Positions 43,468 to 54,193 of a stretch of DNA of 64,000 nucleotides are shown here, piece by piece (position 1 is the stretch's first letter; each line of letters opens with the position of its first letter). This stretch comes from Ascarosepion bandense (taxonomy: Eukaryota; Mollusca; Cephalopoda; Sepiida; Sepiidae). Position numbers and translations under genes: made by a program. Location of the stretch: assembly GCA_037127315.1 (NCBI GenBank), contig JBBBDQ010001937.1, forward strand, positions 727,216 to 791,215, read 5' to 3'. The notes below the pieces were generated by a model that searched no databases, was not told where the DNA came from, and worked only from the letters and a program-made list of their open reading frames with translations.

Positions 43468-43538
43468 TCAGGTGCACAGGACGAAATGGATACAGGCGAT
43501 CGAATCAACGGTAAATACGATAACCAGCAAATATATAT

Positions 43539-44038
43539 ACTAGCACTACAGCCCAGCGTTGCTCGGGTGTAATGAAAGCTGTAAAGCTAATCCATAGTCC
43601 TGGAGCTAAGACTATTTGGACGTTGGCACAAAAGACTAAAAAGCAATAGTTGTTTCCAGTTAAAGCGAAACCGTAGACTGAAAGAAAAATGAATGGATGT
43701 AAATCAAATTTTGATTTCCTGGTATCGATATCAAGTTTTCTGCACTATTATAAGAACTGCAACCTTGCAATCTCTGAATATCGTTTCTTATCTGTTTGTC
43801 TATGAGTGTATCAAATTTGATTAAAATCTGACCACTCCTTCTATAACACGATTTTTTCGAGTATCGATTTTCGATATATATCGGGGGTACCTCGACACAA
43901 AACCTGGCTAAGAACACTCACAGACGCTTATCGTACAACTGTGTAAATTTTCAAGAAAATCGGTTTAGCCGTTTCGGAGTCTATAGGTAACGGACACACA
44001 CAGACACATACACACAAAGTTCCATTTATAAATAAGTT
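43539..44038 (+). repeat. Family C repeat, full-length copy
   Basis: Starts actagcactacagcccagcg and ends tccatttataaataagttta, between TA tracts on both sides. It includes gatcaaat-type conserved blocks (tatcaaatttgattaaaatc, aagaaaatcggtttagccgt) and a CA-rich stretch before the end. No clear coding frame, no terminal inverted repeats. The second full copy is at 47757-48259. Confidence 0.8.
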
Positions 44039-44044
44039 TATATA

Positions 44045-44085
<41 letters not shown>
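44039..44085. repeat. (TA)n microsatellite
   Basis: About 22 TA units directly after family C. Confidence 0.97.
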
Positions 44086-44088
<3 letters not shown>

Positions 44089-44243
44089 AAAAACTACTGA
44101 AAATTTTAAAATGTATTTTGTTGACAGTATTTATTTATTACTATTAAAATAATACATTTTTAAACTTACAACTTTTCGTAGTGTTTCTTATATATATTAA
44201 GACAGTATACGTGGTTCATCATTATGCTATATATATATATATA

Positions 44244-44373
44244 CGAAAAAATCTAAAGTGAGCCACAACCTACCGCGGTTTCACACTACGGATCGTCAGG
44301 GAATGAGGCCTCATTTCCTGACGATCCGTAGTGTGAAACCGCGGTAGGTTGTGGCTCACTTTAGATTTTTTCG
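44244..44373. repeat. Near-perfect 130-bp palindrome
   Basis: Two 65-bp arms meet at an AGGCCT centre with no spacer. I count one mismatch (gaatgagg versus cctcattt). The arms contain gtgagccacaacctaccgcg and its reverse. The right arm continues into gtgttttcgctctac; the left arm abuts a TA tract. The right arm has a CTGACGA…GAAAC pattern like Penelope-type tails, so this may be an inverted terminal-repeat junction. Confidence 0.93.
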
Positions 44374-44633
44374 TGTTTTCGCTCTACTATTGTATTTTCG
44401 TAATTTCGTATTGAGCACTTTTTCTAGTGCTTAGGTTCTGTTTGGGGTTTTTTTCTTTACTGCGGATACTTGACATTTTGTTCTTGTTCCGCTGGTTTCT
44501 TTTTTTTCTCCCCCATTATCCGACGACTTAGTACGCCGGATTTTAACGGATTTAGGTTCTGTTTGTTAACATTTTTTCGATGGTTTAGATTAGTGTAAAC
44601 TTACGGAGTGTAAACTTACGGAGTCTAGTTAGT

Positions 44634-44636
<3 letters not shown>

Positions 44637-44669
<33 letters not shown>
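44637..44669. repeat. (TA)n microsatellite
   Basis: About 16 TA units between the palindrome tail and a LINE copy. Confidence 0.97.
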
Positions 44670-44673
<4 letters not shown>

Positions 44674-44699
44674 TAAAATATACAGGATTAGAGAAATAA

Positions 44700-45215
44700 T
44701 AAAACATATATAACAGCGGCGGTATACCGAAAGACCGAAGCATATAATCTTTTAAAATGCTTCCTAATAAGCCGGGTGCAAAGGAATATGAACTGCACTG
44801 AACATTCAGCTCTGATTAGCTACATAATAAAATTCATCTTCCGGATTTTGACGGAAACAGCGCTCCAGAATCTGGCCAAATGTAGGACAAAAACAAGTGC
44901 GATATTCATATGTTATCAGAATGTGCAGTACAAACGCAGAAAGATGCATTCCTGTGTTTTATAGACTACCCAATGGCGTTTGACAAATTACTCAGCAAAT
45001 ACTTGTTAGAGATGCCCGACAACTTCGACATATCCGGAAATACATTAGAGTTATCGAGAATCTATACTGGCTGAAAAGCCTCCTGTATAAGGAGAAAAAA
45101 TGAATTCAGCCCATATACGAAAATAGAAAGACGTGTAAGAAATGAATGTGTCTTCTCACCGAATCTATTCAATATTGTTATAGTAAAACATCCTGCCATC
45201 CCTGAGAATGGAATG
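44700..45215 (+). pseudogene. RTE-like LINE (family B) RT domain, first part
   Basis: Frame pieces: ALISYIIKFIFRILTETALQ, then DYPMAFDKLLSKYLLEMPDN (the FDY-x-x-AFDK region with the first catalytic Asp), RRVRNECVFSPNLFNI (cf. RQGCVFSPDLFNLY at 27.7 kb). Several frameshifts and stops. The element is interrupted by ~1 kb and resumes at 46215. Confidence 0.7.
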
Positions 45216-46210
45216 TTCTAGACTATAAAGGACGGTGACAAGCGGAGAGCGCAAACGTCTTAGGCGAAGGCATTCTCTATTTGATAGTTTATTCCGCTCA
45301 TACTAGTTGATTGCTTATCTCTATCTTATTGTTAATTGTACAGTAGTACAATAAATCCGTGATATCGTATTGCTATATCAAGTACCATTCTTCTACTAAT
45401 CTTTACACTGATATTCTTTTCCGGGATATATCAAATATCTACAGTGAAACAATTTTGAGGGAGTGAGAAGGGCGTTTTCATTTTGTCTACCGGGGTCAGA
45501 AACTCATGCAGCCTTTAGAAGTCCTGCCGGAATCATGAATTTTTTAGAATCATGATTTTTTTTTCGCAATTAAACGCATTTGTGTTTGGTAACAGATATT
45601 TTGAAATTTCAGCAAGATATATTCTGTTGAAAAGTATCAGCTAGGTGCCCAAAATGGAAAACATTTTCTAATTGGACATTTCCTTTTGTCTACCGGGGTC
45701 AGAAGCTCATGCTCCAGATAGGTTTGTATTGAAAAAAAAAAAGCTGTCAATAGCGCGGAAGTGACGTCGAGCTGACAGAAATTTTTTAGTAGTAAATTTC
45801 AATTTTGATTTTAAGAGAGTCTGATTTAACACGCCAAAGCGAACAGATTTACTAAAATCGGGGTCTCCACGATGTATAGGGGGTAATAATAACTCTGATC
45901 AAAATAACATTTTACTACATGGCATATAACCGAGGATGTCTTTAATAAAAGAAAATGCAATACAATTGCATCTTATTTGCATTTGCTTCTGGTTCTGTTG
46001 GTTTAGACGGAGGCGTACATTGCAGTTTGTATTATTTTTTCTGAAGATGACGACGAAAAACAGAAGATGAAGAAACAGTTTATGAAATGATTATGTTATG
46101 ATTTGAAAAATTTAATCGCCGCACAAGAAATTTGAGAATAATCGCCGTTGTGGTCGCAGTGAAAGCCGCCGAATTTATGAAGTTTGATTTTCGTCCTCGT
46201 GATTGTAACA
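45216..46210. mobile_element. ~1-kb insertion in the LINE, unclassified, LTR-like 5' part
   Basis: Starts with gaatgttctagactataaag (TATA-like box), then a sequence related to the 148-bp satellite (45257-45400) with an AATAAA. Downstream, tttgtctaccggggtcagaa occurs twice (~45486 and ~45674), and a gaagatgacgacgaaaaac stretch follows. No recognisable protein. An LTR-retroelement or other mobile unit is plausible but unproven. Confidence 0.45.
45257..45400 (+). repeat. Single diverged relative of the 148-bp satellite monomer
   Basis: Shares, in order and at matching distances, gtcttaggcgaaggcattc, ctattTgatagt, tccgctc, attgttaattgtac, tagtacaataaatc and ccattcttc with the satellite at 54.4-64 kb. 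It spans about one monomer and is not tandem here. Confidence 0.8.
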
Positions 46211-46214
46211 TTCG

Positions 46215-46866
46215 TCGTTTATGCCAGCATTATTGATTGATTCAGACAACGTGGGGCCAAAACAAACAGAAGTATTTCACAGAAGAATTATATACCCGAA
46301 AAAGGAGTATATGAGACCAGGATCCATGATTGGAGGCCACAATCTGAACAATGTAAGATACACAAATGATACAGTGCTGATAGCAGACACGACAAAGCAA
46401 ATAAAGGACCTCCTATAGTAGGTAACTAGGAAATGCAATGAGGAAAGAGGGCTTGGGGAACCTGATACTAACAGGCCAGATTGAGGAAAAAAGAAACAGG
46501 GGAAAGCAGCGGACAACGTATTTGAAGTTGCCTGAACAGGTGGATGACAGAACGGGTGTTGCGTTGTATTATAGGAGAAAGTGTGCTAAGAGCCACCAGG
46601 GATAGGGAGACGTGGTGGGCCATGATCGCCTACGCCTTGAAAGGACAAGGCACAAAGAAGAAGCAAAATGAGGAAGGAGGGCTTGGAGAACCTGATACTC
46701 ACGAAACAGGTAGAGGGAATGTGAGACGGGGGAAGCCTGCTTCAGCAGATGGATGGTGGAGCGAGGTCTGGGAAAGATACCAAAAAGAAAAATATTAAGG
46801 GCCACAAGGAATAGGGACAAGTGAAAACACATGACGGCCCACGTCCTGAAAGAACACGGCAAATAA
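46215..46866 (+). pseudogene. RTE-like LINE (family B) RT end and duplicated C-terminus
   Basis: GGHNLNNVRYTNDTVLIADT carries the catalytic YxDD as YTND, so the second active-site Asp position is altered. The C-terminal part (LGEPDT…GVLRATRDRETW…ALKGQGT) follows, then a second copy of the same end from ~46667 to 46866. The 3' end has an AAG-rich tract at ~46655. Confidence 0.75.
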
Positions 46867-47099
46867 AAAAAATATTTATGGATTAAAGTGCTCAATATCA
46901 AAGAAAGAGAGTTATGTGCTGCGATTACGTTTAGCTTAAAGCAGACAGTCGACTCTGGTTGTTGACTTCAGAATATATATTGATATAAAATGTACAGAGG
47001 CAGTAGATATTTATTTAAACAAATATTGTTAAATATAACAGAAAATAAAAAAAGGTTAAGAATTAGCATTACAAAAAATATAAAATATTGAACAATTTA

Positions 47100-47220
47100 T
47101 GTATCTTCTTTCCACCAGAAATTAAAGCTAACGTATGTTGTTCAGAACGGTTCATAATTCAAGATAATAAGCATTCATTGTCTGGTTGCATTTAACAATA
47201 TATGTTTATATATATTGATT
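47100..47220 (+). mobile_element. Penelope-like terminal unit, decayed
   Basis: gaaattaaagctaacgtatg, gttcataattcaagataata and aacaatatatgttt align with the pLTR-like unit at 42.8 kb. Strongly diverged. Confidence 0.5.
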
Positions 47221-47324
47221 GTTCATTTACTTAGTTTTTAGTGACATTAAAATGAAAACAGTGCACATTTGTATTAAAAAGTGTTCAATACAGTTATATT
47301 GTAGAACTTTTGAATATTTTCATT

Positions 47325-47690
47325 TGTAAACGAGTTATTACGCGACCTAGGTTTCAACCATGTGGTGTCTTCAGACGATTTGCAATAACTGATTTTACCG
47401 TTTACCGTTTTTATTTTTTGTTTTTTTTTATGAACGCTCACGTAACGAAAGATTTCTGCGCGTGCAACTTTTAGAATTACAAGAAATTATAACGTTTTCA
47501 TCCATTAACCTAATAGGTATGGTTAAACTTAGTCATAATTTCTGTTCTTTAAGAAACTCCTCGTTACGTGAGCCTTTTTTTTTTTAAAAAACAAAAAACG
47601 GTAAATGGTAAAATGAATTATTGCAAATCACCTGAAAAAAACACATGGTAGAAAACTAGGTCGCCTAATAACTCGTTTACAAATGAATAA
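47325..47690. repeat. Foldback, ~130-bp arms
   Basis: 47325-47458 and 47561-47690 are inverted copies (tttgtaaacgagttatta and its reverse at the outer ends, gctcacgtaacg and its reverse at the inner ends), with a ~100-bp spacer. The arm contains gtctgaagacaccacatggt then tgaaacc on the minus strand, another stem-GAAAC motif. Confidence 0.85.
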
Positions 47691-47698
47691 TATGTTTA

Positions 47699-47711
47699 CA
47701 CACACACACAC

Positions 47712-47756
<45 letters not shown>
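47699..47756. repeat. (CA)n-(TA)n microsatellite
   Basis: CA run followed by ~20 TA units. Confidence 0.97.
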
Positions 47757-47760
<4 letters not shown>

Positions 47761-48254
47761 TATTTATAAATGGAACGTTGTGTGTGGGTCTCTGTGTGTG
47801 TCCGTTACCTATAGACTCCGTAACGGCTAAACCGATTTTCTTGAAAATTTACACAGTTGTACTATAAACGTCTGCGAGTGTTCTCAGCCAGGTTTTGTGT
47901 CGAGGTACCCCCGATAAATGTCGAAAATCGATAATCGAAAAAATCGGGTTATAGAAGGAGTGGTCAGATTTTAATCAAATTTGATACACTCATAGACAAA
48001 GACATAAGAAACGATATTCAGAGATTTCAAGGTTGCAGTACTTACAATAGTGCAGAAAACCTGATACCGATACCAGGAAATCAAAATTTGATTGACATCC
48101 ATTCATTTTTCTTTCAGTCTACGGTTTCGCTTTAACTGGAAACAAATATTGCTTTTTAGTCTTTTGTGCCAACGTCTAAAGAGTCTGAGCTCCAGGAGCT
48201 TGGATTAGTTTTAAAGCTTTCATTACACCCGAGCAACGCCGGGCTATACTGCTA

Positions 48255-48259
<5 letters not shown>
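47757..48259 (-). repeat. Family C repeat, full-length copy
   Basis: Reverse orientation: its start (actagcagtatagcccggcg read on the minus strand) lies at 48259 and its end at 47757. It is ~503 bp and flanked by TA tracts, as at 43.5 kb. Confidence 0.8.

Positions 48260-48345
<86 letters not shown>
48260..48345. repeat. (TA)n-(TG)n microsatellite
   Basis: About 20 TA and 22 TG units. Confidence 0.97.
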
Positions 48346-48346
<1 letters not shown>

Positions 48347-48722
48347 ATATAGGAAATTATGTCAGATACGCAAAACGGAGAGGATAAAAAATTTTCTAAT
48401 ACAAAATATGAAATAAATAAAACAGAGAGTCAAATGGGTATTATCCAAAGTAATATGATACACAGAAAAGAAAACTTTATCGCTTTAATTAAATTTTGAG
48501 TTTATATATATATATATTGTTTCAACGAGTGAAAACTTCATGTTTGACAAAAAACTTTCATTAAAAAGAACCGTCATTTTGCTTAATTTTTATTACTCTT
48601 TTACAACTTTCGAATAAGTATTTTACCCGAAGTTTATATTTTGTTATAATCGTTTATGTATTTCGTCTATCGTAGTCATTATCAAGAATCAATTTCGTTC
48701 TCTATGGTAGTTAGATTTCCTT

Positions 48723-48776
<54 letters not shown>

Positions 48777-48925
48777 AAGGTTGAAGGAAAGTGTGGGAGA
48801 AGGATGATTCAATTATTTGCTTTGACGGCGTTATTTAAAATGGCTTATCTCTGTTGTCGACGAAGTTATCTTAGTCTAAAAAGTGTTTTTAACAATGGCG
48901 GATGAGTAAGAAACAATAAAGATGT

Positions 48926-48992
<67 letters not shown>

Positions 48993-49601
48993 TAACAGTA
49001 AACGTTGCATGAAAAACAAACCATGCAGAGAAGGAACCCGATTTCAATTCGTATAGCTTTCACAATATGTATTTATAAGCAGTAGACGTTAAGGATTCAA
49101 TAAAAATCTCTTTTTTTGTCTTTGAAATCGGAGTATTTATCTGTATCGCCTTCTAATTTAAAACGTGAACACTTGTCGAAATTAGAAGATAGCCTTTATT
49201 ATAAAAGGGAATCGTGTCGTAGCGAGAAACTGCTAGTAATCATTTTTGGTTGGGTTCCCCTGCAAATATATTCGTCTTTGGAATCTTGATTCATGTTAGA
49301 TATTTCAAGATACGCGCTTATGTTCAGTCAATTTTACGCGCCCTTGCATTCTTTTCTAGAAAAAATAAAGAACTCTAAACAGCCACTCATCTAAGATCAG
49401 CCATTTTAGAAATTTCCCCTCCATATGAAAGTAGCACCGAAAGTAGAGATTTTATGCCAAAGTATTTTCGTTTATCAATTCTTCATTTTTTTATTCCAAG
49501 ACATGATAAAAGTTTTCTCTAATTTCACATCGCGTGCAACTAATTTGATTAAAACTTCATACTTCTGAGAACGATGCCTTCAAGAAGCTCAGCAATGTAC
49601 G

Positions 49602-49633
<32 letters not shown>

Positions 49634-49640
49634 CATCGAG
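48346..49640. other. No gene; several (TA)n tracts
   Basis: TA tracts at 48725-48771 and 48933-48990 and an (AAT)n at 49604-49633. The rest is unrecognised AT-rich sequence. Confidence 0.5.
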
Positions 49641-49644
49641 GTTT

Positions 49645-50030
49645 TTTACAAAATCCAAAAATGGATCTGCAATGTAAACGATTCTGATATTCAACTTGAC
49701 TGTATTCACTTTCTCACAGACATGGCGTGGCCTCCCTCTGTCTTTTCTGCAAATATTTTTATGGCAACTACTCTGACCAGCTTTTTTCCCCCCCTGTTGC
49801 CCCGACTACATGAATTTAAGCGTCTTACTAGATTGGCATCTAGGTCCCATCTGTTTGCGGTTGATATAGCTAAATGCAACCGCCAATTCTACTTCAACGG
49901 CTTCTTTTCTCTCATTTCTCGCCTGTAGAAATCCCTTCTGTTTACAGGCTTTCATGATAACTAAAATTTTTAAAAAATGAAACGTCAATTGCCGTTTTTT
50001 ATCTTCTTGAATATCGTTCATCTTTTTTCT
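49645..50030 (+). mobile_element. Jockey-like LINE (family A), decayed fragment
   Basis: Pieces recognisable by alignment to 36.2 kb: CSTFCKYFYGNYSDQ-type block, then RLTRLASRSHLFAVDIAKCN and RQFYFNGFFSLISRL. Frameshifted; 3' UTR absent. Confidence 0.65.
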
Positions 50031-50104
50031 TTCTTCAATCTTGCTTATACTCAGTCTTTTCTCTCACTTTCAATTCCTATAATCCCCTGTGAACCGGTGG
50101 TAAA

Positions 50105-50121
50105 ATAATAATAAAAATAAA

Positions 50122-50169
<48 letters not shown>
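50105..50169. repeat. (AAT)n microsatellite
   Basis: About 20 AAT units, likely the 3' tail or target site of the LINE copies that follow. Confidence 0.95.
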
Positions 50170-50171
<2 letters not shown>

Positions 50172-50761
50172 TAATAAGTCTTTTCACTAGAAACTTTCAG
50201 GCAAATATTATGCATAATAATATGGATCCAAAATGCAGGTTTTGTGATAAACACCAAGAAACAATAGACCACCTAATCTCAGGCTGTTCTGTGCTTGCTC
50301 CAAATGAATATAAAAATCGCCACGATAGAGTTGGGCAATATTTACATTGGGCAATGTGCAAACATTATGGAAAAGCTGTAAACAAACACTGGTATGAACA
50401 TCATCCAGCACCGGTTACAGAAATAGAAGATGTAACCATTCTATGGGATTACACCATCTACACAGACAGAAAAATTGAAGCAAACAGGCCAGACATTATT
50501 GTTAAAAACCAGAAGGAGAAAACTTGTCTATTAATTGATATGGCTTGTCCAGCGGATTGTAACATAGCAATCAAGGAATTTGAAAAACTGTCAAAATATA
50601 AAGACCTGGAAATTGAAATAGAAAAAATGTGGAAATTGAAAACAAGAGTTGTGCCAGTGATAGTAGGTGCACTTGGAATGATAAAAAATGGAACAAAACA
50701 ACACATTGAAATAATCCCTGGAAACCGCAGCTTAAGAGATATACAAAAATTGTCTTATTAA
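50168..50761 (+). CDS. LINE C-terminal domain: CCHC zinc motif plus restriction-like endonuclease
   Basis: 197 codons; the ATG lies inside the AAT tract, so it is not a true start and the element is 5'-truncated. Residues 23-40 form a C-x2-C-x8-H-x4-C zinc motif (CRFCDKHQETIDHLISGC). Residues 60-100 hold a conserved WYEHHPAPV / ILWDYTIYTD region. NRPDII (106-111) and LLIDMACP (121-128) give the RPD…D pattern of the restriction-like (PD-D/ExK) endonuclease of R2/R4/NeSL-type LINEs, which cut specific target DNA. The C-terminus IIPGNRSLRDIQKL is conserved in the second copy. The frame is free of stops, so this is a young copy. A UTR and (AAT)n follow to ~50974. Confidence 0.75.
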
Positions 50762-50933
50762 GTACAGCCCACACACTAAGGAAAACTTTATCTATGTAAT
50801 GCTGGGGATGATAGGGAAGATAGAAAAACATGAAATGGAGCCATAACAACACGCCACTACCTGCCTTAGGTCTCCCCGAAGACTTGGTTGGTAGTGAGAC
50901 CAAAGCAGAAATCGAAACATGATGAAAAATGAC

Positions 50934-50935
<2 letters not shown>

Positions 50936-50974
<39 letters not shown>
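50936..50974. repeat. (AAT)n microsatellite
   Basis: The trinucleotide tail of the first R2-like copy, about 13 units. Confidence 0.95.
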
Positions 50975-50976
<2 letters not shown>

Positions 50977-51410
50977 GATAGAATGGGGCAATATTTGCAC
51001 TGGATAATGTGCAAACTCTATGGAAAATATGCAAACAAACACTGGTATGAACATCACCCAGCACCGGAAATTGAAATAGAAAAAATGTGGAAATTGAAAA
51101 CAAGTATCATGCCAGTGGTAGTGGGTGCACTTGGAATGATAAAAAATGGAACAAAACAACACATTGAAAGAATCCCTGGAAACCCCAGTGTAAGAGATAT
51201 ACAAAAAATTGTCTTGTTAAGTCTACACACTAAGAAGAACTTTGTCTATGTCACGCTAGGGATGTTAAGGAGATATGTAAAAACATGAAATGGAACCATA
51301 ACAACGCATCACGACCTGCCTTAGATCTTCCTGCAGACTTGCAGACTTGGTAGGTAGTGCAACTATAGCAGGAATCGATTTATAATGAAAAATGAAATAA
51401 TAATAATAAT
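50977..51410 (+). pseudogene. Second R2-like LINE copy, endonuclease deleted
   Basis: The frame at 50983-51288 begins RMGQYLHWIMCKLYGK and HWYEHHPAPE, then jumps to EIEIEKMWKLKTS…VVVGALGM and IPGNPSVRDIQK. Relative to the previous copy the whole RPD…D endonuclease segment (~80 residues) is missing and the frame is kept. The UTR matches the first copy and ends in a short (AAT)n at ~51400. Confidence 0.75.
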
Positions 51411-51599
51411 AATATCTTAGTAAAAAGAGTTACTTAATTGAGAAGAGTGCCGAACTATTATTGAGCTCGATACTCACTGGGTTTGAGCCACATCTAAGCT
51501 ACGCTTATAAAACCAATATAGGGAACTTAAACGTAATTCAATAGTTTTCTCGCTTGTTTTCATATTACAAATAAGGCTGGGTGGTGAGTTGTTTTTTTT

Positions 51600-51700
51600 T
51601 TTATAATTGCCCTTCTTTAATCATATCTTCTGAAGCAAGGTGGTAACAGAATGGTAACAAGGTGGTAACAGAATGGTAACAAGGTGGTAACAGAATGAGA
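51600..51700 (-). mobile_element. Decayed family A LINE 3' end with 22-bp tandem repeat
   Basis: A T run and atcatatcttctgaagcaag resemble the reverse of the family A tail. A 22-bp unit aaggtggtaacagaatggta then repeats three times. Confidence 0.45.
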
Positions 51701-52149
51701 TGTTTGTAAAGAGAAAGTATAGAAGAAGATAGAAGTTGGCGATTGATATTGCATTTATTTTTTAAAAATTGTATGTGGCAAGGAAGTAAATAAAAAAACT
51801 CTGAAGAGAATTTTGCAGGCAAAATGTTTGAGAAAAGAATGCATTAGACTAGAGCTTAGATTTAAATCTAGCAATTTCAGCAGTTAACCGATGGAACCTA
51901 ATTAATTGCCTTTTCTTTTCATTTCATTTACACACGCCACCTTTGAATTTCTCTCTTACATAAAAAACAGAAAGAAAAATTAACTTTTCCGTTACACCAA
52001 ATGATGCGTAGGGCAGCGTTCTTGCTGTTTCCGTAACAAACTGCTTTTTATATGACAGGGTTTCTAGCCCTGCGCCCAACCCCAAAACCTGGAGGTGATT
52101 TTCTAAGCGTAGTTTAAACGTGACACACGGTCGACAGCACTGTGTATCC
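51701..52149. other. No gene recognised
   Basis: Unremarkable AT-rich DNA. Confidence 0.4.
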
Positions 52150-52228
52150 AGTGAGGATCGAACTCACTACTCAATTATAATGATTCTAGCAAGACCAGCT
52201 AGGTAACCATTATACCACGCCGAGGGAC
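52150..52228 (-). repeat. tRNA-like sequence, probably SINE head or tRNA pseudogene
   Basis: Minus strand: D-arm-like gtggtataatggttacct (A box), an anticodon-like hairpin CTAGC/GCTAG with a 7-base loop, and a perfect T-arm GTGAG-TTCGATC-CTCAC (B box). The acceptor strands do not pair and the loop lacks a normal U33, so it is not a working tRNA. Confidence 0.5.
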
Positions 52229-52782
52229 CCTCTCTGTCAAATGCACTGTATTAATTTGAAAAAAAAACAAACTTTTGCTAACTTTGTATTTTCTTTCAAA
52301 ATGTCACAAGTTTGTTTAACAATTCTGAAACCTGTTTAACATAAAAAATGAAACTTCACAAAAGTAAAATACTAGAATTTCTTTATTTTTTTCTTCATCT
52401 CTCATTCACTAGTGAAACTTTAACAAAAATGAAAAATGTTTCCTATTTGTTCATTATCTTATCATTGTGTTGAATTACAATCCATATTTGATCTCTATTC
52501 CAACTTTAGTAAAAATCCCGAAAGATTAGTTTTGGTTTTGGATGTCATATTATTCATATGTTAATAAGACACAAATAATTACAACGATTGAAGGTATTTC
52601 TTCGGTAAACAGCATCGACATTAGAGCCTCATACAAGATCGAGTAATACTTAATAATAATTTCATTCCTTTGATCAGTTCAATATCCATTATTGACATTT
52701 ATTATTTCATGAAAAATACAAGACAAATATTAAACGCTGATTTAATGAAAAAATGAAGCATTTATTATTGGCACAATGTGAT
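52229..52782. other. No gene recognised
   Basis: AT-rich DNA between the tRNA-like sequence and a LINE 3' end. Confidence 0.4.
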
Positions 52783-53640
52783 TTTTTTTTGTTTTTTTTA
52801 ATCATTTCACCCCAAGTAAGGCATTCCACTGCCACTATAGCGCAGGGGGTTACATAGGGGAAGGTGCTGAGAGAGCGATTGGATATAGGAAATGTCAGAA
52901 GCAGGGTGATAGACGGGTAAGGAGGTACATAGGAAGAGTGTTTGAGAGAATGGGTGCGAGTTAGTGTGTTAGGAGGTGTCTATTGACCTTACATTTAAAT
53001 TCCTGGAGGTTTTAGCTGTCGGGGAAGCAAGTATGTGAAAGGGAATTCCACAGGCGGAAAGTGCGAGAAAAGAAGCTGTTGGAGTAGAAATTGCGGTTAA
53101 ATTTTATCGGTTTCACTGTAAAAGTGTGAGACCTAGTTGCTAATCTAGTATCTCATGCAAATTCGTACCTAGGGGGCACCAGTGGTCTAAGTTCATCGGA
53201 GCAGAAGCCGTGAAAGTACTTATAGAAGAGGCACAGGGAAGCCACGTCACGCCGGTGAGAGAGTGACTGCAGGCGGTCAGCCAAATCAATATCGATCACA
53301 TTACAGATTCTCCGTTGTATTATGTCAAGAACCCTGAGGAGAATAGCAGGGGCACCCGATCATATGTGGCAGCAGTATTCAATACACGGGCGGATGGTAG
53401 ATTTATATATGAGCAGGATAGATTCAAACGGAAAGAACTTTCTAGCCCTGCACAGAGAACCGACTTTCATAGCAGCGGATTTAGCAATGGATTCGATGTA
53501 GTCATTCCACTTGAGGTCCGCTGAGAGTGTCAGCCCAAGCAGGCGTAGTGTTTTACTCTCTGGGAGGTAAGCCTGTATCAATAAATAGTGAATTCGATAC
53601 TCACCATGTGCCATACTCTTTATGCCGCCACGCACATCTG
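52783..53640 (-). mobile_element. Jockey-like LINE (family A), 5'-truncated copy
   Basis: The minus frame 53360-53635 reads KTLRLLGLTLSADLKWNDYI, KSAAMKVGSLCRARKFFP and ILLIYKSTIRPCIEYCCHI, the region just after the RT domain. The LINE continues in other frames to FFSRTFRLWNSLSHT and the 3' UTR, which ends with the family tail and poly(A) (T run at 52783). Confidence 0.85.
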
Positions 53641-53798
53641 AGATTAGTTTAGTATATTACTATATGGCAGAGATCACAATTCGGTTTATTTAGTGAATGC
53701 TAAGAATACCGTAGACAGGACATGTGAGGGATGAGGAAGCGTGAAAGAAAATATGAACTACAAGGAAATATGCCTAAAATCTGAAGAACACAAGAGAT

Positions 53799-54077
53799 AT
53801 GTCTGGGGTATATAACGAGGAAAGTTCTTTAGAGAATTTTAAAATTTCAAAGACAAAGTTAATGCAATTCAAAGAAAAGAGGAAACAGTGTGTAGGGTGC
53901 TTATTAAGTCTGAGCAAAAGAATGACCAACAAAGGTCTAAGAGTGACTGTAAAGAGTAACAATGACAGCAGCAAATATAGGGAGTTGTTGAAAGCCACGA
54001 CCATCTCAGTTCTGAAAGGAAGGCATCGGCATAACTTTTCTGGTTTAGAATTTGTTTTAGATTCTCTATTGCCTTAA
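53799..54077 (+). CDS. Hypothetical 92-residue ORF ending at a piggyBac-like MITE
   Basis: ATG to TAA, with basic composition (MSGVYNEESSLENFKISKTK, then QFKEKRKQCVGCLLSLSKRM, and a FSGLEFVLDSLLP end). Codon use and composition look more protein-like than neighbouring frames. The stop codon is formed by the TTAA at which MITE-like sequence begins (54074), so the frame may have been longer before that insertion. No motif recognised; it may be an exon or an old transposon gene. Confidence 0.25.
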   Translation: MSGVYNEESSLENFKISKTKLMQFKEKRKQCVGCLLSLSKRMTNKGLRVTVKSNNDSSKYRELLKATTISVLKGRHRHNFSGLEFVLDSLLP

Positions 54078-54104
54078 CCCTCTAGGGCCATTCGTATCAT
54101 ATTA

Positions 54105-54153
54105 GTGGGGGATCTGTTTATTACTTCATAACAATATAGAACTGATCCCCCAC
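54105..54153. repeat. 49-bp foldback shared with SINE tails
   Basis: gtgggggatctg … ctgatcccccac inverted ends around a ttattacttcataac loop. The same unit occurs in the SINE bodies at 13.2, 13.5 and 33.1 kb and, as a fragment, in the LINE junctions at 3.9 and 19.1 kb. Confidence 0.8.
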
Positions 54154-54193
54154 TTTATGACAAGTAGAAGCCTTAATCATATTATATGATTAA

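Noticed and set aside
43660..43917. 85-codon minus-strand frame in family C
   Set aside because: The other full copy at 47.8-48.3 kb does not preserve it, so it is probably chance.
52150..52228. A functional tRNA gene
   Set aside because: The T-arm and internal promoter boxes look good, but the acceptor strands do not pair and the anticodon loop is abnormal.
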